Below, piece by piece: positions 34,730 to 44,175 of a stretch of 64,000 nucleotides of DNA. Each line of letters starts with the position of its first letter. Position 1 is the stretch's first letter. Where the stretch lies: assembly GCA_022072505.1 (NCBI GenBank), contig JAJVHU010000058.1:28165-92164 (forward strand), read 5' to 3'. The notes below the pieces were generated by a model. The model was not told the DNA's origin and ran no database searches. It saw nothing but the letters and a program-made list of their open reading frames with translations. Position numbers and translations under genes: made by a program. The DNA comes from Phycisphaerae bacterium (lineage in GTDB: Bacteria; Planctomycetota; Phycisphaerae; UBA1845).

Positions 34730-36493
34730 ATGAGTTCAACCGCGCCATCACCCTCTGTTTTCCGCGACCCGCTGGACGTCCTCGCCGAGCACGGCGGTCG
34801 CCTGCGCGACGTGTACAAGTTCTCGTGGACGGATCAGGCGCAGCAGACGGTGCTGAGCCTGAGGATGCGTCAGGTTGACGACAGCGGGCTGCAATTCGTC
34901 GCGGTGGTGGGCGGGGCCTCGTCGGGAAAGAGCACGCTTTTCAACAATCTGCTGGAGGGTCACCGCGCCAGCCGCGTCACAGCGCGGGGACATGCGACGC
35001 TGGGGCCGATCGTCGCGGTTCATGCGTCGCGGGTCGAGCGGATTGAAGCACTCATCAGGGAGCGCCGGTTGTGGCCGACGCTCACGTGCCGTGAAGCCGG
35101 TCTGGACGGCGAGGAGGTGGGGGCGCCCGGGGAAGTTCTGATCCTCTCGCATCCGGTCGAGGCGTTGCGCGACGTGGCGTTGATCGACACGCCGGATTTC
35201 ACGTCGGAGGACGCGCGGACGGAAGGCGACGTGACGCTCTCGCTGATGCCGTGGTTTGACCGGCTGGTCGTGGTCATCGACCACGAGCGGTGGTTCGACC
35301 GCCAGGCGATCGCGGATCTGAAGCAGCAGGCGGCGCGTTTTCGTCAGCCGCGGCTGGCGGTGTTTAACCGGACGCGCGAGGGGGCCTTGAGTTCGGAGCA
35401 GGAGGAACGCCTGCGAGAACAAGGGCGGCGCCTCGGAGCGGAGAGCGCGGTGATTCTGGAATTCCGTCGCGGGCGCGGGTTCTGCCGGTTTGCGCCGGGC
35501 GCGCTGGATGCGGTGGAGGCTTTTGTGCGCGGGCGCGGCGAGCCGCGGTCGGCGCACCTTCGGCGTCTGACGTCGGAATCCGCCGGGGACGTGCTGAACC
35601 AGAACCGCGAGCGGACGGCGCGACTGCGGGATCTGCGGGTCGCGCTGGACGCGGCGGCTGCGCGGTTCAAGGTGCAGTCCTGGGATTGTTATCCGGCGCT
35701 GATGACGCCGGCTGAACGAGAGCATCTGGACGTGGTGTCGCGTGTGTTGCGCATCCGTCAGGCACGGGACTGGATCGACCAGCAGCGGCGCAAGCTGGAG
35801 CGTGTGTTGACGCGCGTGCCGATGCTGGGGTGGTTGTCGCCGCGGTCGGGGTCCGGGGATGCGTCGCGGGCGGAGGGATCGAGCGCGGAAGTTCGGGAAG
35901 GCGACCGTCTTTCGCGGGCGTGGGCGTACTTTGAGCAGGCGGCGCGTCGTCGGCATCACGAGTTGACGAGCGTGGCGCAGACGAGCCGGTTCTGGGGCGA
36001 AGTCCGCAACTGGACGGGGGAGACGTCGCCGGCGCCGGTTTTTTCCGCTGAGCTGATCTGGCGTGAGCGCGTGGCGTCGGCGGGGCGGCGGGTGGATGCC
36101 TCGTTGACGGCGTGGTCGTCGAAGGTTTCGGCGGAGTGTCAGGGGTTGGGACTGACCGTGGCGGGCGGCGTGGCGGTGGTGGTGTTGCTGGCGGCGGTTC
36201 CCGGTCCGCTGCTGGGGATCCCGCTGCCGCTGATTCTGGCGGCGCTGGGGGGCGGGGCCGCCGGGGCGAAACCGCTGGGCCGGCTTGCGCACGTCGCGCG
36301 GGAGCGACTGATCGGCAGCATCGAGTTTCTGGCGGTGCGGGACGCCTGCGCGGACTTCGCGGCGCTGGTGGATGATTACACGCGGCAGTGCGCCGACGAG
36401 CAGTACGCCGGCGCGTCGCGCTGGGTGATGCCGGCGGAGGATCCTCTGACGGCGGCGCTGACTCGCCTTGAAGATGCGGAGGAAGGCTCATGA
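34730..36493 (+). CDS. Dynamin-like membrane GTPase, first of a pair
   Basis: A 587-residue protein with an N-terminal GTPase domain: P-loop GGASSGKST at 61-69, RGHATLGPIVAV as a possible G2 region, VALIDTPDF as G3. Where G4 would be, AVFNRTREG replaces NKxD, so guanine specificity may be altered. A helical stalk region (290-470) and a hydrophobic hairpin (about 472-511, VAVVVLLAAVPGPLLGIPLP) follow, giving the layout of bacterial dynamin-like or Era-type membrane-remodelling proteins. The stop overlaps the next GTPase start by ATGA. Confidence 0.78.
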   Translation: MSSTAPSPSVFRDPLDVLAEHGGRLRDVYKFSWTDQAQQTVLSLRMRQVDDSGLQFVAVVGGASSGKSTLFNNLLEGHRASRVTARGHATLGPIVAVHASRVERIEALIRERRLWPTLTCREAGLDGEEVGAPGEVLILSHPVEALRDVALIDTPDFTSEDARTEGDVTLSLMPWFDRLVVVIDHERWFDRQAIADLKQQAARFRQPRLAVFNRTREGALSSEQEERLREQGRRLGAESAVILEFRRGRGFCRFAPGALDAVEAFVRGRGEPRSAHLRRLTSESAGDVLNQNRERTARLRDLRVALDAAAARFKVQSWDCYPALMTPAEREHLDVVSRVLRIRQARDWIDQQRRKLERVLTRVPMLGWLSPRSGSGDASRAEGSSAEVREGDRLSRAWAYFEQAARRRHHELTSVAQTSRFWGEVRNWTGETSPAPVFSAELIWRERVASAGRRVDASLTAWSSKVSAECQGLGLTVAGGVAVVVLLAAVPGPLLGIPLPLILAALGGGAAGAKPLGRLAHVARERLIGSIEFLAVRDACADFAALVDDYTRQCADEQYAGASRWVMPAEDPLTAALTRLEDAEEGS

Positions 36494-38343
36494 CGGCGGT
36501 GACCGGGTCGATCACGGATCCGCTGGAGTCGCTGAACCGGCGGCTTTCCGAATTGACCAACACCTCGGCGGCGGATCTGGAGCTGGGCGCGCTGCGGGCG
36601 CTTTCGGATGAGGTGGTGCTTTGCGGACTGCTCGGCGGCAAGGACGTGGGCAAGAGCACGCTGGTGAACAACCTGGTCGGGGTTCCGATTTCGGTGGATC
36701 CCGACGAGGTGGGCGAGGGAACGTCGCGTCCGCTGGCGTACGTGCATGAGTCGGCGGGCGCCGCGGTCATGAGCCGCCTCGAGGATCTTTCGCGGCTGAC
36801 GACGATCGACACCGTGGCGCACCGGGTGGATGCGGTTCGGAACGTGGTGCTGGTCGATCTTCCGGACTTCGACAGCGAGTTCGACGATCATGCGCGGATC
36901 GTCCGACAGATTGCGCCGCTGCTGGATCGGGTGTTGTGGGTGGTGACGCCGCGGAAGGCGGGGGATCGGGCGTGGGTTTCGCTGGCGCGGCGCGTGCTGA
37001 AGGATCCCGGCAACGTTCACTGCATCCTGAACAAGGTGGACGAGCTGCTGACCGACGCGGAGGTGTTCGTCGGGCAGAGCGGAGATCGCGCGGCGGCGTT
37101 TCTGGAGGCCCAGCGCCGGTGGTTCCTGGCGGCGACGAGCCGGGCCGGGCTGGGCGGCGAGGAGGGGAGACACTTTCTTTCGGCGGCTGAGTTTCCGACG
37201 GAGGAAGCCTTCGCGGCGCGTGTGCAGTGGCTGTGGGACGATCCGCAGTGGCGGCGCTACCCTCAGGATCGTGAGGCGGTGCTCGAGCTTTCGAGGCGGA
37301 TGAGCGCGGAGTTCCGGCGGATGCGGGATCGTGTGCTCGGGCCGGTGAAGGCGGAGGAGGTCCGGCGGATCAAGGAGGCGAACCGTCGCCGCGAGTGCGA
37401 GGTCGGGGCGTCGCTGCTTCGGAAGCACTTCGACCTGGACCGGATCAATGAGCGTCTGACACGGATCTGCGACGAGGAGTACCGGCGCGAACTTCTTTGC
37501 GAGGGGTTCGGTCCGGAGTATGTCGCGGAGGCGGTGGGGCAACTTTCATCCCGGGCGCGATCGGACGGACGCCTGGCGGAGGAGTTGCTGGCGCATCGGC
37601 TTGCGGACTGGCCGGTGCTGGGGTGGGTTAACGGTCTTTTCGGGTGGCTGCCGCGCTGGGTGGGACAGCGGCTGACGTCGTCGCCGAAGGCGGCGGTCGG
37701 CGCGCCCGACGAGGCGTTGAACGTGTCCGGCATCGATCTGGAGGAGCGGATCCGGCTGGTGCGATCCCGGATCGCGTCGGATCAGGCGGATCTGGTTTCG
37801 CGTTTGCGGTTGAGCCCCGGCGGCGCGAACGACGTCCGATCGACGGCGGAGGGGCTTCGTTCGGAAAGCGCGAAGCTGGTGCATCAGCTCGAGGAGCGTG
37901 TGATCGCGGCGGCTCGGGAGCGTGATGCGGCGCCGTCGTGGTGGAAGCGGGGGCTGGTCTGGTTCGTGATCGGGTGGTTTCCGCTGGTGCAGCCGGTGCT
38001 GGAGGGGGTGTTGCACGTGGCGTCGGCGGAAGGGGTGACGGGGGTTGCGGGGGGGCTTTATCAGATCGTCGCGGCGTTGGGCGCGGTGAAGATTCTCAGC
38101 GGGCTGGTCGTGGTCACGGTCATTTACGTGGTGGGATTGACGGTCATGTACGCGCGGGCGCTGCGCGACGTCCGGGAGGCACGGGAAGCTCCGGAGGGCG
38201 TTCTGTCCGCGAGGTCGATGCTTGAGGATCTGCTCATGACGCGGGTGGCGGCGCCGGGGCTGGCGCCGTTTGAGCAGCGTCGGGCGGCACTGAATGACGT
38301 GCATGCGGCGTTGTCGCAGATTGAGGGCCGGACAGCGGCGTAG
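36490..38343 (+). CDS. Dynamin-like membrane GTPase, second of a pair
   Basis: A 617-residue partner of the preceding gene, translationally coupled to it. P-loop GGKDVGKST (49-57), G3 VVLVDLPDFDSE, and an intact G4 NKVD (HCILNKVDELL) are present. A long helical region follows, with two hydrophobic segments near the end (WFVIGWFPLVQPVLEGV and ILSGLVVVTVIYVVGLTVMY). Paired dynamin-like proteins (DynA/DynB, LeoA/B/C) fuse or reshape membranes, often as hetero-oligomers. Proximity to flotillin supports a membrane role, but no assay-level claim can be made. Confidence 0.8.
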   Translation: MTAVTGSITDPLESLNRRLSELTNTSAADLELGALRALSDEVVLCGLLGGKDVGKSTLVNNLVGVPISVDPDEVGEGTSRPLAYVHESAGAAVMSRLEDLSRLTTIDTVAHRVDAVRNVVLVDLPDFDSEFDDHARIVRQIAPLLDRVLWVVTPRKAGDRAWVSLARRVLKDPGNVHCILNKVDELLTDAEVFVGQSGDRAAAFLEAQRRWFLAATSRAGLGGEEGRHFLSAAEFPTEEAFAARVQWLWDDPQWRRYPQDREAVLELSRRMSAEFRRMRDRVLGPVKAEEVRRIKEANRRRECEVGASLLRKHFDLDRINERLTRICDEEYRRELLCEGFGPEYVAEAVGQLSSRARSDGRLAEELLAHRLADWPVLGWVNGLFGWLPRWVGQRLTSSPKAAVGAPDEALNVSGIDLEERIRLVRSRIASDQADLVSRLRLSPGGANDVRSTAEGLRSESAKLVHQLEERVIAAARERDAAPSWWKRGLVWFVIGWFPLVQPVLEGVLHVASAEGVTGVAGGLYQIVAALGAVKILSGLVVVTVIYVVGLTVMYARALRDVREAREAPEGVLSARSMLEDLLMTRVAAPGLAPFEQRRAALNDVHAALSQIEGRTAA

Positions 38344-38391
38344 AACGTCGTTCGATCGCGCCAGACCGGCGCGACGCCGACACGAGGCGCG

Positions 38392-39786
38392 TCAAGGCGC
38401 GCCGGGAGCGGCGGCGCGGGGTGCGAACCCGTCGGGATCTCCGACGAGGACGATGCGGTTCTTGCCCAGGCGTTTTGCTTCGAGCAGGGCCTGATCCGCG
38501 CGGTGAAGCAGGGCGGCGACCTCCCCGCCATCCCAGGGAAATGAGGCGAGTCCTCCGCTGATCGTCAGGCGTCCGCGTCCTGAGGCTCCGAGGGGAGTGA
38601 ACGACTCCCGGCTTAGCGCCTCGCGGAACCGGTCGAGCACGCGGATTGCGCTTTCGGGGTGTCGGGAGCCTGCGACCCGCGGGCCCGCCGGGTCGAAGAA
38701 GACGACGGCGAACTCATCTCCGCCGAGGCGGGCGACGAGGTCGTGCTCACGGCATCCGGCGCGGATCAACTGCGCGGTGCGGCGGAGAATGTCGTCGCCG
38801 ACGTCATGACCGAAGACGTCGTTGTAGTTCTTGAAGTCGTCGAGATCGAGGCAGACGACGGTGACGGGCATGCGTCGATCCCGCGCTTGCTCGAGAACGC
38901 GCTCGAGGCGCGGCTCAAACGCGCGCCGGTTCAGCACGCCGCACAAGGCGTCGGTCTGCGCGAGGCGCCGCCAGCGCCGCTGGCGTCGGGAAGCGCGAAG
39001 CAGGTGCGCGGACAAGGCGGCGTAGACCTGGAGCCTCTCGGCGTCGTCGGGGCGGTAGGCGCCGCGCACTTTCGGGCCGACGCGAAGCTCGCCGAGGGAT
39101 CCCGCGTCGTCGGCGACCGGACATACGAGCACGGGCGCGCCGACATCCGGACCGCTGACGACGTGACCTCGCGGCGTCGCGAGGGCGGCGGACTCAGCGC
39201 GAAGCGCGGTGCGCACCGCGGCGACCAGGGCTTCGAGGAGCGGCCGCGGCGGACCGCCGATGCGGGTCAGCGCTCTTGCGAGGGCTTCCAGCTCCGCCGC
39301 GGACGCGCCGGGCGCGACGCGGGTGAGTCGGCCCTCGTCCCACGTGACCGGCGCCGAAAGCCCGAGCGCTTCATCGATCTGCGCGCCGCACAGCGGATGC
39401 AGCACGTAACCGTCGGCGCCGGCGCGCATCGCGCGACGCGCGGCTGGCTCCGCCTCGGGCACGCAGCACAGAAGGATCCGGGCGTGCGGACCCGTCAGGC
39501 GCCGCGCGGCGCTGACCGCTTCGGCCAACCGGGGATGCGCAGCCTCGACGCCGATGATGACGATATCGGCAGGCTGACGCCCGAGGGAGGCGATGCCGGC
39601 GAGCATTGTGTCCTGCGCCTCCACCTTTCCGCCCGGACATCGCCGCGACACGTCGGCCTGCAATTCGTTGAGGAAAGACACGGACGGGAAAACAACGATC
39701 CGGAAGGATCGCTGCGAGGATCGACACTCCGCCGTCGCCGTGAAGCCTCGGTCCGGATGCGGCGTGGGCGATCCGAATCCGCTCAT
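38392..39786 (-). CDS. Diguanylate cyclase with degenerate receiver and GAF-like domains
   Basis: A 464-residue cytosolic protein that should make cyclic di-GMP. The C-terminal GGDEF domain is intact (RLGGDEFAVVF, with LDLDDFKNYNDVFGHDVGDD metal and substrate residues). An RxxD inhibitory site (REHD) lies five residues before GGDEF, so product inhibition is likely. Residues about 25-130 look like a receiver domain, but the phospho-acceptor Asp is replaced (ADIVIIGVE where a DxxxxD strand ends in Asp), so phosphorylation control is unlikely. A GAF-like part lies between. The ATG overlaps the stop of the upstream gene by ATGA. Confidence 0.88.
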   Translation of the reverse strand: MSGFGSPTPHPDRGFTATAECRSSQRSFRIVVFPSVSFLNELQADVSRRCPGGKVEAQDTMLAGIASLGRQPADIVIIGVEAAHPRLAEAVSAARRLTGPHARILLCCVPEAEPAARRAMRAGADGYVLHPLCGAQIDEALGLSAPVTWDEGRLTRVAPGASAAELEALARALTRIGGPPRPLLEALVAAVRTALRAESAALATPRGHVVSGPDVGAPVLVCPVADDAGSLGELRVGPKVRGAYRPDDAERLQVYAALSAHLLRASRRQRRWRRLAQTDALCGVLNRRAFEPRLERVLEQARDRRMPVTVVCLDLDDFKNYNDVFGHDVGDDILRRTAQLIRAGCREHDLVARLGGDEFAVVFFDPAGPRVAGSRHPESAIRVLDRFREALSRESFTPLGASGRGRLTISGGLASFPWDGGEVAALLHRADQALLEAKRLGKNRIVLVGDPDGFAPRAAAPGAP

Positions 39787-40511
39787 GTGGACCGCTCCTC
39801 GCGCGATGGCGCGGTCGCGGAATCCGTCAGATCGGAGAGGAGCGCGTCCAGCTCCGCGCGGGTCAGGAGCGGCGGGTCGAAGGTGGCGGGATTCGGGCCG
39901 GAGTCCGCTTCGGTCTCGATGCGGGCCGCGCGGGGGCGGTCGGCCGGCGGAACCCGGCGGGGGGTGTCCGCATACCGCAGCCAGGGAACGCGCACCGCGG
40001 ATTCCAAGATTTTGCCGTCGCGGGGGTCCGCGTCGCCTTCGTCCGCAGGCGGCGCGACGGAGGCTTCGGCATTGAGTCGCAGGATGGCGGCGTCGGCGCG
40101 GGATTCCTCGGGTCTGCGAGGGGCGCAAGACGGGCGGCAAGGCGTGACGCGCGCCAAGTGCTCGGGGAGGAGGGAGAGGTTCCGGGCGCCGCGATCCAGA
40201 GCGCTTTGCATCAGGGGGGCGGATCGGCGGTCTCCGTAAACGAAGGTCTTGACCGCGTCGCCGGACCCCTCAAGCATCGAGAAAAGCTCAAGCTCCTCGT
40301 CGAACATTTCATCCACGCAGGCGACCAGCACGACGCTGCGGCCGGCGCGCTTCAGGAGGCAGGCGGAGGCGAGGGCTGCGTAGACATCGGAGACGGTTTC
40401 GACGGGAATTCCCGCGGCGGCAAGGTCAGCGGCGACGCCGTCAGTCGTCTGATGAGGACCGGCGGCGAGGTGAACGATGCGCGGTTCGCGTCGCAAAGGG
40501 TCGGTGTGCAT
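39783..40511 (-). CDS. Receiver-like protein coupled to the diguanylate cyclase
   Basis: A 242-residue protein. The first 125 residues (RIVHLAAGPHQTTDGVAADL, SVVLVACVDEMFDEELELF, ALDRGARNLSLLPEHL) follow the alternating strand-helix pattern of a response-regulator receiver, again without a clear phospho-acceptor Asp. The remainder is Pro/Ala/Asp-rich linker ending in a short helix (TRAELDALLSDLTD), a plausible docking peptide. Coupling to the cyclase suggests it tunes that enzyme. An in-frame GTG at 40532 is an alternative start. Confidence 0.6.
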   Translation of the reverse strand: MHTDPLRREPRIVHLAAGPHQTTDGVAADLAAAGIPVETVSDVYAALASACLLKRAGRSVVLVACVDEMFDEELELFSMLEGSGDAVKTFVYGDRRSAPLMQSALDRGARNLSLLPEHLARVTPCRPSCAPRRPEESRADAAILRLNAEASVAPPADEGDADPRDGKILESAVRVPWLRYADTPRRVPPADRPRAARIETEADSGPNPATFDPPLLTRAELDALLSDLTDSATAPSREERST

Positions 40512-40578
40512 CGGATACGCCCCGTGGGTCACCCCTCGGGCATCTTACCCCGGCCGTCCGCGCGGTCAAAGCCTCGGA

Positions 40579-41268
40579 TCAGACGCCGCGGCGGCAGCCG
40601 AAAAGCTCGACGTGCAGGCGCGGGCAGTAGCGGAAGCCGCGGGACTTGCACGTTTCCACGACCCGCCGGCCTCGCTCCAGAAGACTTGCCGCGTCGGTTC
40701 CCTCGGGCATCAGCAGGACGTTTTCCGGGGGCACGTCCGGCAGTCGCTGCAACATCCGGTCGATCTCCTCGACGTCCTGCTCGCGCTCGACGACGAACTT
40801 CAACTGAAAGTCCGGCGCGGCGCGGATGAACGCCTCGATCACGTCCGGTTGAAAGCGGTCGCGCTCATGCGCCTCGGCGTACTTCCCCTCGTCGCGGGTG
40901 AGAGGCGTTGAATTCGTCAGTTTCGGGCTGAGGCTGGCGAGGTCGCACACGACGGGCTTGTAAACCGTGGCGGCGGTCTCGATCGTGACGTGACGACCGT
41001 CGTCGCGGAGACGGCGCGTCAGTTCGACGACGTCGTTCTGCAGCAGCGGCTCCCCGCCGGTGAGGACGACGAAGCGCGTCGGATACGGTGCGATCCGGTC
41101 GCGGATCGCGTTGATCGTCATGTCCTCCCCTTCCGGCGTCCACGACGTGTAAGGCGTGTCGCACCAGGTGCAGCGGAGATTGCAGCCCGTCGTGCGGATG
41201 AAGGCACTGGGAACGCCGGACAGCTTGCCCTCGCCCTGAATGCTGAAAAAGATCTCGCTGATGCGCAT
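40579..41268 (-). CDS. queE: 7-carboxy-7-deazaguanine synthase QueE
   Basis: Radical SAM enzyme that converts 6-carboxytetrahydropterin to 7-carboxy-7-deazaguanine in queuosine precursor synthesis. The 229 residues begin MRISEIFFSIQGEGKLSGVP and include the cluster motif CNLRCTWC (the CxxxCxxC family motif), CDTPYTSW, and LTGGEPLLQ for SAM binding. QueC/QueD are not adjacent. It is preceded on the same strand by no clear Shine-Dalgarno sequence. Family match is strong. Confidence 0.93.
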   Translation of the reverse strand: MRISEIFFSIQGEGKLSGVPSAFIRTTGCNLRCTWCDTPYTSWTPEGEDMTINAIRDRIAPYPTRFVVLTGGEPLLQNDVVELTRRLRDDGRHVTIETAATVYKPVVCDLASLSPKLTNSTPLTRDEGKYAEAHERDRFQPDVIEAFIRAAPDFQLKFVVEREQDVEEIDRMLQRLPDVPPENVLLMPEGTDAASLLERGRRVVETCKSRGFRYCPRLHVELFGCRRGV

Positions 41269-41290
41269 GAGCCGCCTGTTACGGATATCG

Positions 41291-43972
41291 TCAGGGCGTT
41301 GCGGAGGTCAGATCAAGCCGGAGGACGCAGGAACCCGCGGCCGGCGCGTCCGCGCCTGGCGCCCGAAGCGTCGCCAGATACGTCGCCGACCGCGCCGCCG
41401 GAAAGCGCACACGGGAGAAAGACGATCCGTCGAAATACAGCGCCGCCCGGTCAACGATGACTTCTCCCTCAGACGTCGTGACGCGCAGGTCGACGCGATC
41501 GACGTTGTCGGACGAAAGTCCCGAGATTTCGGCCGTCTGTCCGGACGCCGCCGTGAAGCGCAGCATCACCGCCGGCTGCTCCACCGTGAAATCCAGCGTG
41601 ACCTCCTCGCCCGGCTGGATGTCCCGAACCTGCGGAGCGGGCGCTTTGCTGACGACGATCCGGTAGTCGCCGAAGGCGGCCGCGGAGGGCCTGACGACGA
41701 GGCGATGCAGCCCGTTCTCAACGATGTCGAACCCGAGGAGGGGCGCAGCGCCTCCTGAACCGGGACGTTCGTCTGCTCGAAGCCGCCGGCCGGCCGGGTC
41801 ATACAGACCCACCTCGAAAGCCGTTCCGTCCGCGCCGCAACAGGCGATCTCCGCCAGGACGGTCTCGCCGGAGAGGGCTTCAATGAAGACGATCTCCGCG
41901 CGTCGAAAAAGATCGAATGTTCCGGCGACCGGCTGGTCGAAGTCGAACCACGCCGGGTCCGGGTCGAACTGGATGCGAACCTTTGAAGCCGCGTCCTCCC
42001 GGTCGCTTAACGCGACCAGATCGTAACGACCGCCGCGAGGGAGATTCGTGACGTGAAACCCCTCGCCGGACAGGAACGCAAGAGGTCCGCCGTCGACGGT
42101 GAATCCGACTTGCGCGCCCGCGTCGCCGGTGAACAAGACGTTCGCGCCTTCACGCTCGACGCCGGACACCTGGAAAACGCAGATCGGCGACTGCGGAGAC
42201 AATTCCTCCGCGGCGGGAATCCCTCCCGTCAGCGCCCGCTTGTGAAACCGCCTGTCCAGGGTGATGTCGAGGGGCGGATTCTCAGTCAACCACGTGAAGA
42301 CGTTGCGCGGGAGACTGCACCGCCCGGCGGACGAGTCGATCGCCACGAGATGCGACGGTTCCGGCTGATCCGCAAGGGTCAGCTCGGATGCCCCCGACAA
42401 GACTTCGCCGCGCGCTCGCAGGCCTTGATCAAGCCCGACTTGCATGACGTGGATCGGCGCGGACGCCGACTCTGTGACCGGACCGCGGTAGGACTGAAGC
42501 GCCTCGTCGATCGCGCGGTGGACGGCGTCGAGCCGGTCGAGCAGTTCGTCGTGAGCGTCGGCGGGCGACCGCAGCGGGTCGAACGCCACGAAACTCTCAA
42601 GTACATCGAGCACCGCCTGCTCAAACGCTTCGAGCGAGGATTCTTCGATCAAGGTTGTGCCGTCAAAAAAAGGGGACACGGCCTTGAACGCGGCGTCGAG
42701 GCGGTTGAACCTGGGGAGATGATCGGAGAGGGCGGCGACGAGCGCGTTGGCGGTCTGCGCGGCGCGGGCGGCGCGAAGTTCGGCCGGTTCGTCGCCGGCG
42801 TCACATGCGGCGTCGCCGTCGCACGCGTCCGTCGCGGTCCGGATCGCGGCAAGGAGCGACTCCGCCTCGTCGAGGCGACGGTAGGCGGCGAGCATTCCGG
42901 CGACGTTTTCGCGGCAGATGCGGAAATCCCCCAGCGCCGCCGCCGCCAGCGCCTGCGCGCCTTCGACCGTGCGTTCATGATCGAGCATCGCGCGTGCGAG
43001 ACGTTCAAGCGTCGCCCGCGCGCCGGCGACCGTGCCCGCGCGCAAGGACCGGACGGTGCGCCGGGCATCCGTCCACGACGCAACGCAGGGAGCGCCGGAT
43101 TCGGTGCAGGGTTCGTACACGCGCACGCGGGTTGTCCTCGACCGCGCGAACCACCCGGCGCGGCTTATGCCGCCGCTGATCGCCCGCCACGCCTGTGACG
43201 ATCGGCGAAGGATCAGGGCGTCCTCGTATTGTCCGGTGGCGACATCCAGCTCACGAAGCGTCTGAAAGCGCGGGTCAGCGTCCGTCGCGTCTTCATCCGG
43301 AAATCGCGGGGCGACGCCTCCCTGAAACGCCAGGTCGATCGGTTGAAGCGTCAGGAACGAGACGATCGAGGCGCGAAGGTCGTCCGGAAGCGGGAGAGGC
43401 GCGCGATCCGCCGGGACATCGATCGCCGCCACCCAGCCGTCATAAAGATCGTCGCCCCTCCTTGCCGCGCCGGGCGGGATCGTCCAGACCGCGCCGCTTT
43501 CCGAAGTCGCGACCGTCTGCTCTTCCGGAACCACGGTTGTCTGTCTCGACACGGGGATGAAGGGCAGGTAGACCGGTTCATCCAGCAAGCGCTGCTCGCC
43601 TTGAGCGACGTTAAGGCGCGACGTGAACGCGCCGTAACGCCCGTCGCCGACGACGAGATGCGTTCCGTCCACGATCAGCGGCTGAAGTCCCGCCGGAGCG
43701 CCGAAAAGATCGAAGGCGCCGTTGACTTTCGCCACCGCGACCGCATCGCCGAGGACGAGGATCGCGCCGCCGAGCGGGATCGCCGGTTCGGCGTTTGCGG
43801 AGTAGACGACGCCGCTGATGCGGGCCGTGCCGCTGCCGACCCGGTCGGTCGGGGCGCCGGAGGAATTGTCGTTGGTGTTGCCGCCGTCGCCGGAATCCGG
43901 TGGCGCGCAACCCGCCGACATCGCCGTCAGGACGGACGATCCGAGGATGAACAAGATCCAGCATCCGCGCAT
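41291..43972 (-). CDS. Large lipoprotein with C-terminal beta domains
   Basis: An 893-residue exported protein of unknown role. AAGGAGG precedes ATG 43972; the signal [22 protein letters not shown] ends in a lipobox-like SAGC, followed by an Asn/Asp/Gly linker ([11 protein letters not shown]) typical of planctomycete lipoproteins. Then a carboxypeptidase-regulatory-like beta domain ([19 protein letters not shown]), a long helical central part with Cys pairs ([19 protein letters not shown]), and two PPC-like beta domains at the end (about 700-890; [28 protein letters not shown]). It may bind envelope polymers, but nothing proves it. Confidence 0.7.
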   Translation of the reverse strand: MRGCWILFILGSSVLTAMSAGCAPPDSGDGGNTNDNSSGAPTDRVGSGTARISGVVYSANAEPAIPLGGAILVLGDAVAVAKVNGAFDLFGAPAGLQPLIVDGTHLVVGDGRYGAFTSRLNVAQGEQRLLDEPVYLPFIPVSRQTTVVPEEQTVATSESGAVWTIPPGAARRGDDLYDGWVAAIDVPADRAPLPLPDDLRASIVSFLTLQPIDLAFQGGVAPRFPDEDATDADPRFQTLRELDVATGQYEDALILRRSSQAWRAISGGISRAGWFARSRTTRVRVYEPCTESGAPCVASWTDARRTVRSLRAGTVAGARATLERLARAMLDHERTVEGAQALAAAALGDFRICRENVAGMLAAYRRLDEAESLLAAIRTATDACDGDAACDAGDEPAELRAARAAQTANALVAALSDHLPRFNRLDAAFKAVSPFFDGTTLIEESSLEAFEQAVLDVLESFVAFDPLRSPADAHDELLDRLDAVHRAIDEALQSYRGPVTESASAPIHVMQVGLDQGLRARGEVLSGASELTLADQPEPSHLVAIDSSAGRCSLPRNVFTWLTENPPLDITLDRRFHKRALTGGIPAAEELSPQSPICVFQVSGVEREGANVLFTGDAGAQVGFTVDGGPLAFLSGEGFHVTNLPRGGRYDLVALSDREDAASKVRIQFDPDPAWFDFDQPVAGTFDLFRRAEIVFIEALSGETVLAEIACCGADGTAFEVGLYDPAGRRLRADERPGSGGAAPLLGFDIVENGLHRLVVRPSAAAFGDYRIVVSKAPAPQVRDIQPGEEVTLDFTVEQPAVMLRFTAASGQTAEISGLSSDNVDRVDLRVTTSEGEVIVDRAALYFDGSSFSRVRFPAARSATYLATLRAPGADAPAAGSCVLRLDLTSATP

Positions 43973-44175
43973 GTTCAGGCCTCCTTGCGTAAGAGCCGCA
44001 TTGTCAGCAGGCCGGGGACGGGTTGCAATCATCCTCCGGGCGCAGGCTCGTAAGACGCCGCGGGTCAGAGGGGACACGGGGTCGGGAACCGACCCCTGGA
44101 ACGGCAAGACCGATCCTCGAATAATCCGATAGCAGAGGGACAGCGACAGCAAGGCGAGGTCTGGAGGCGCCGGAC

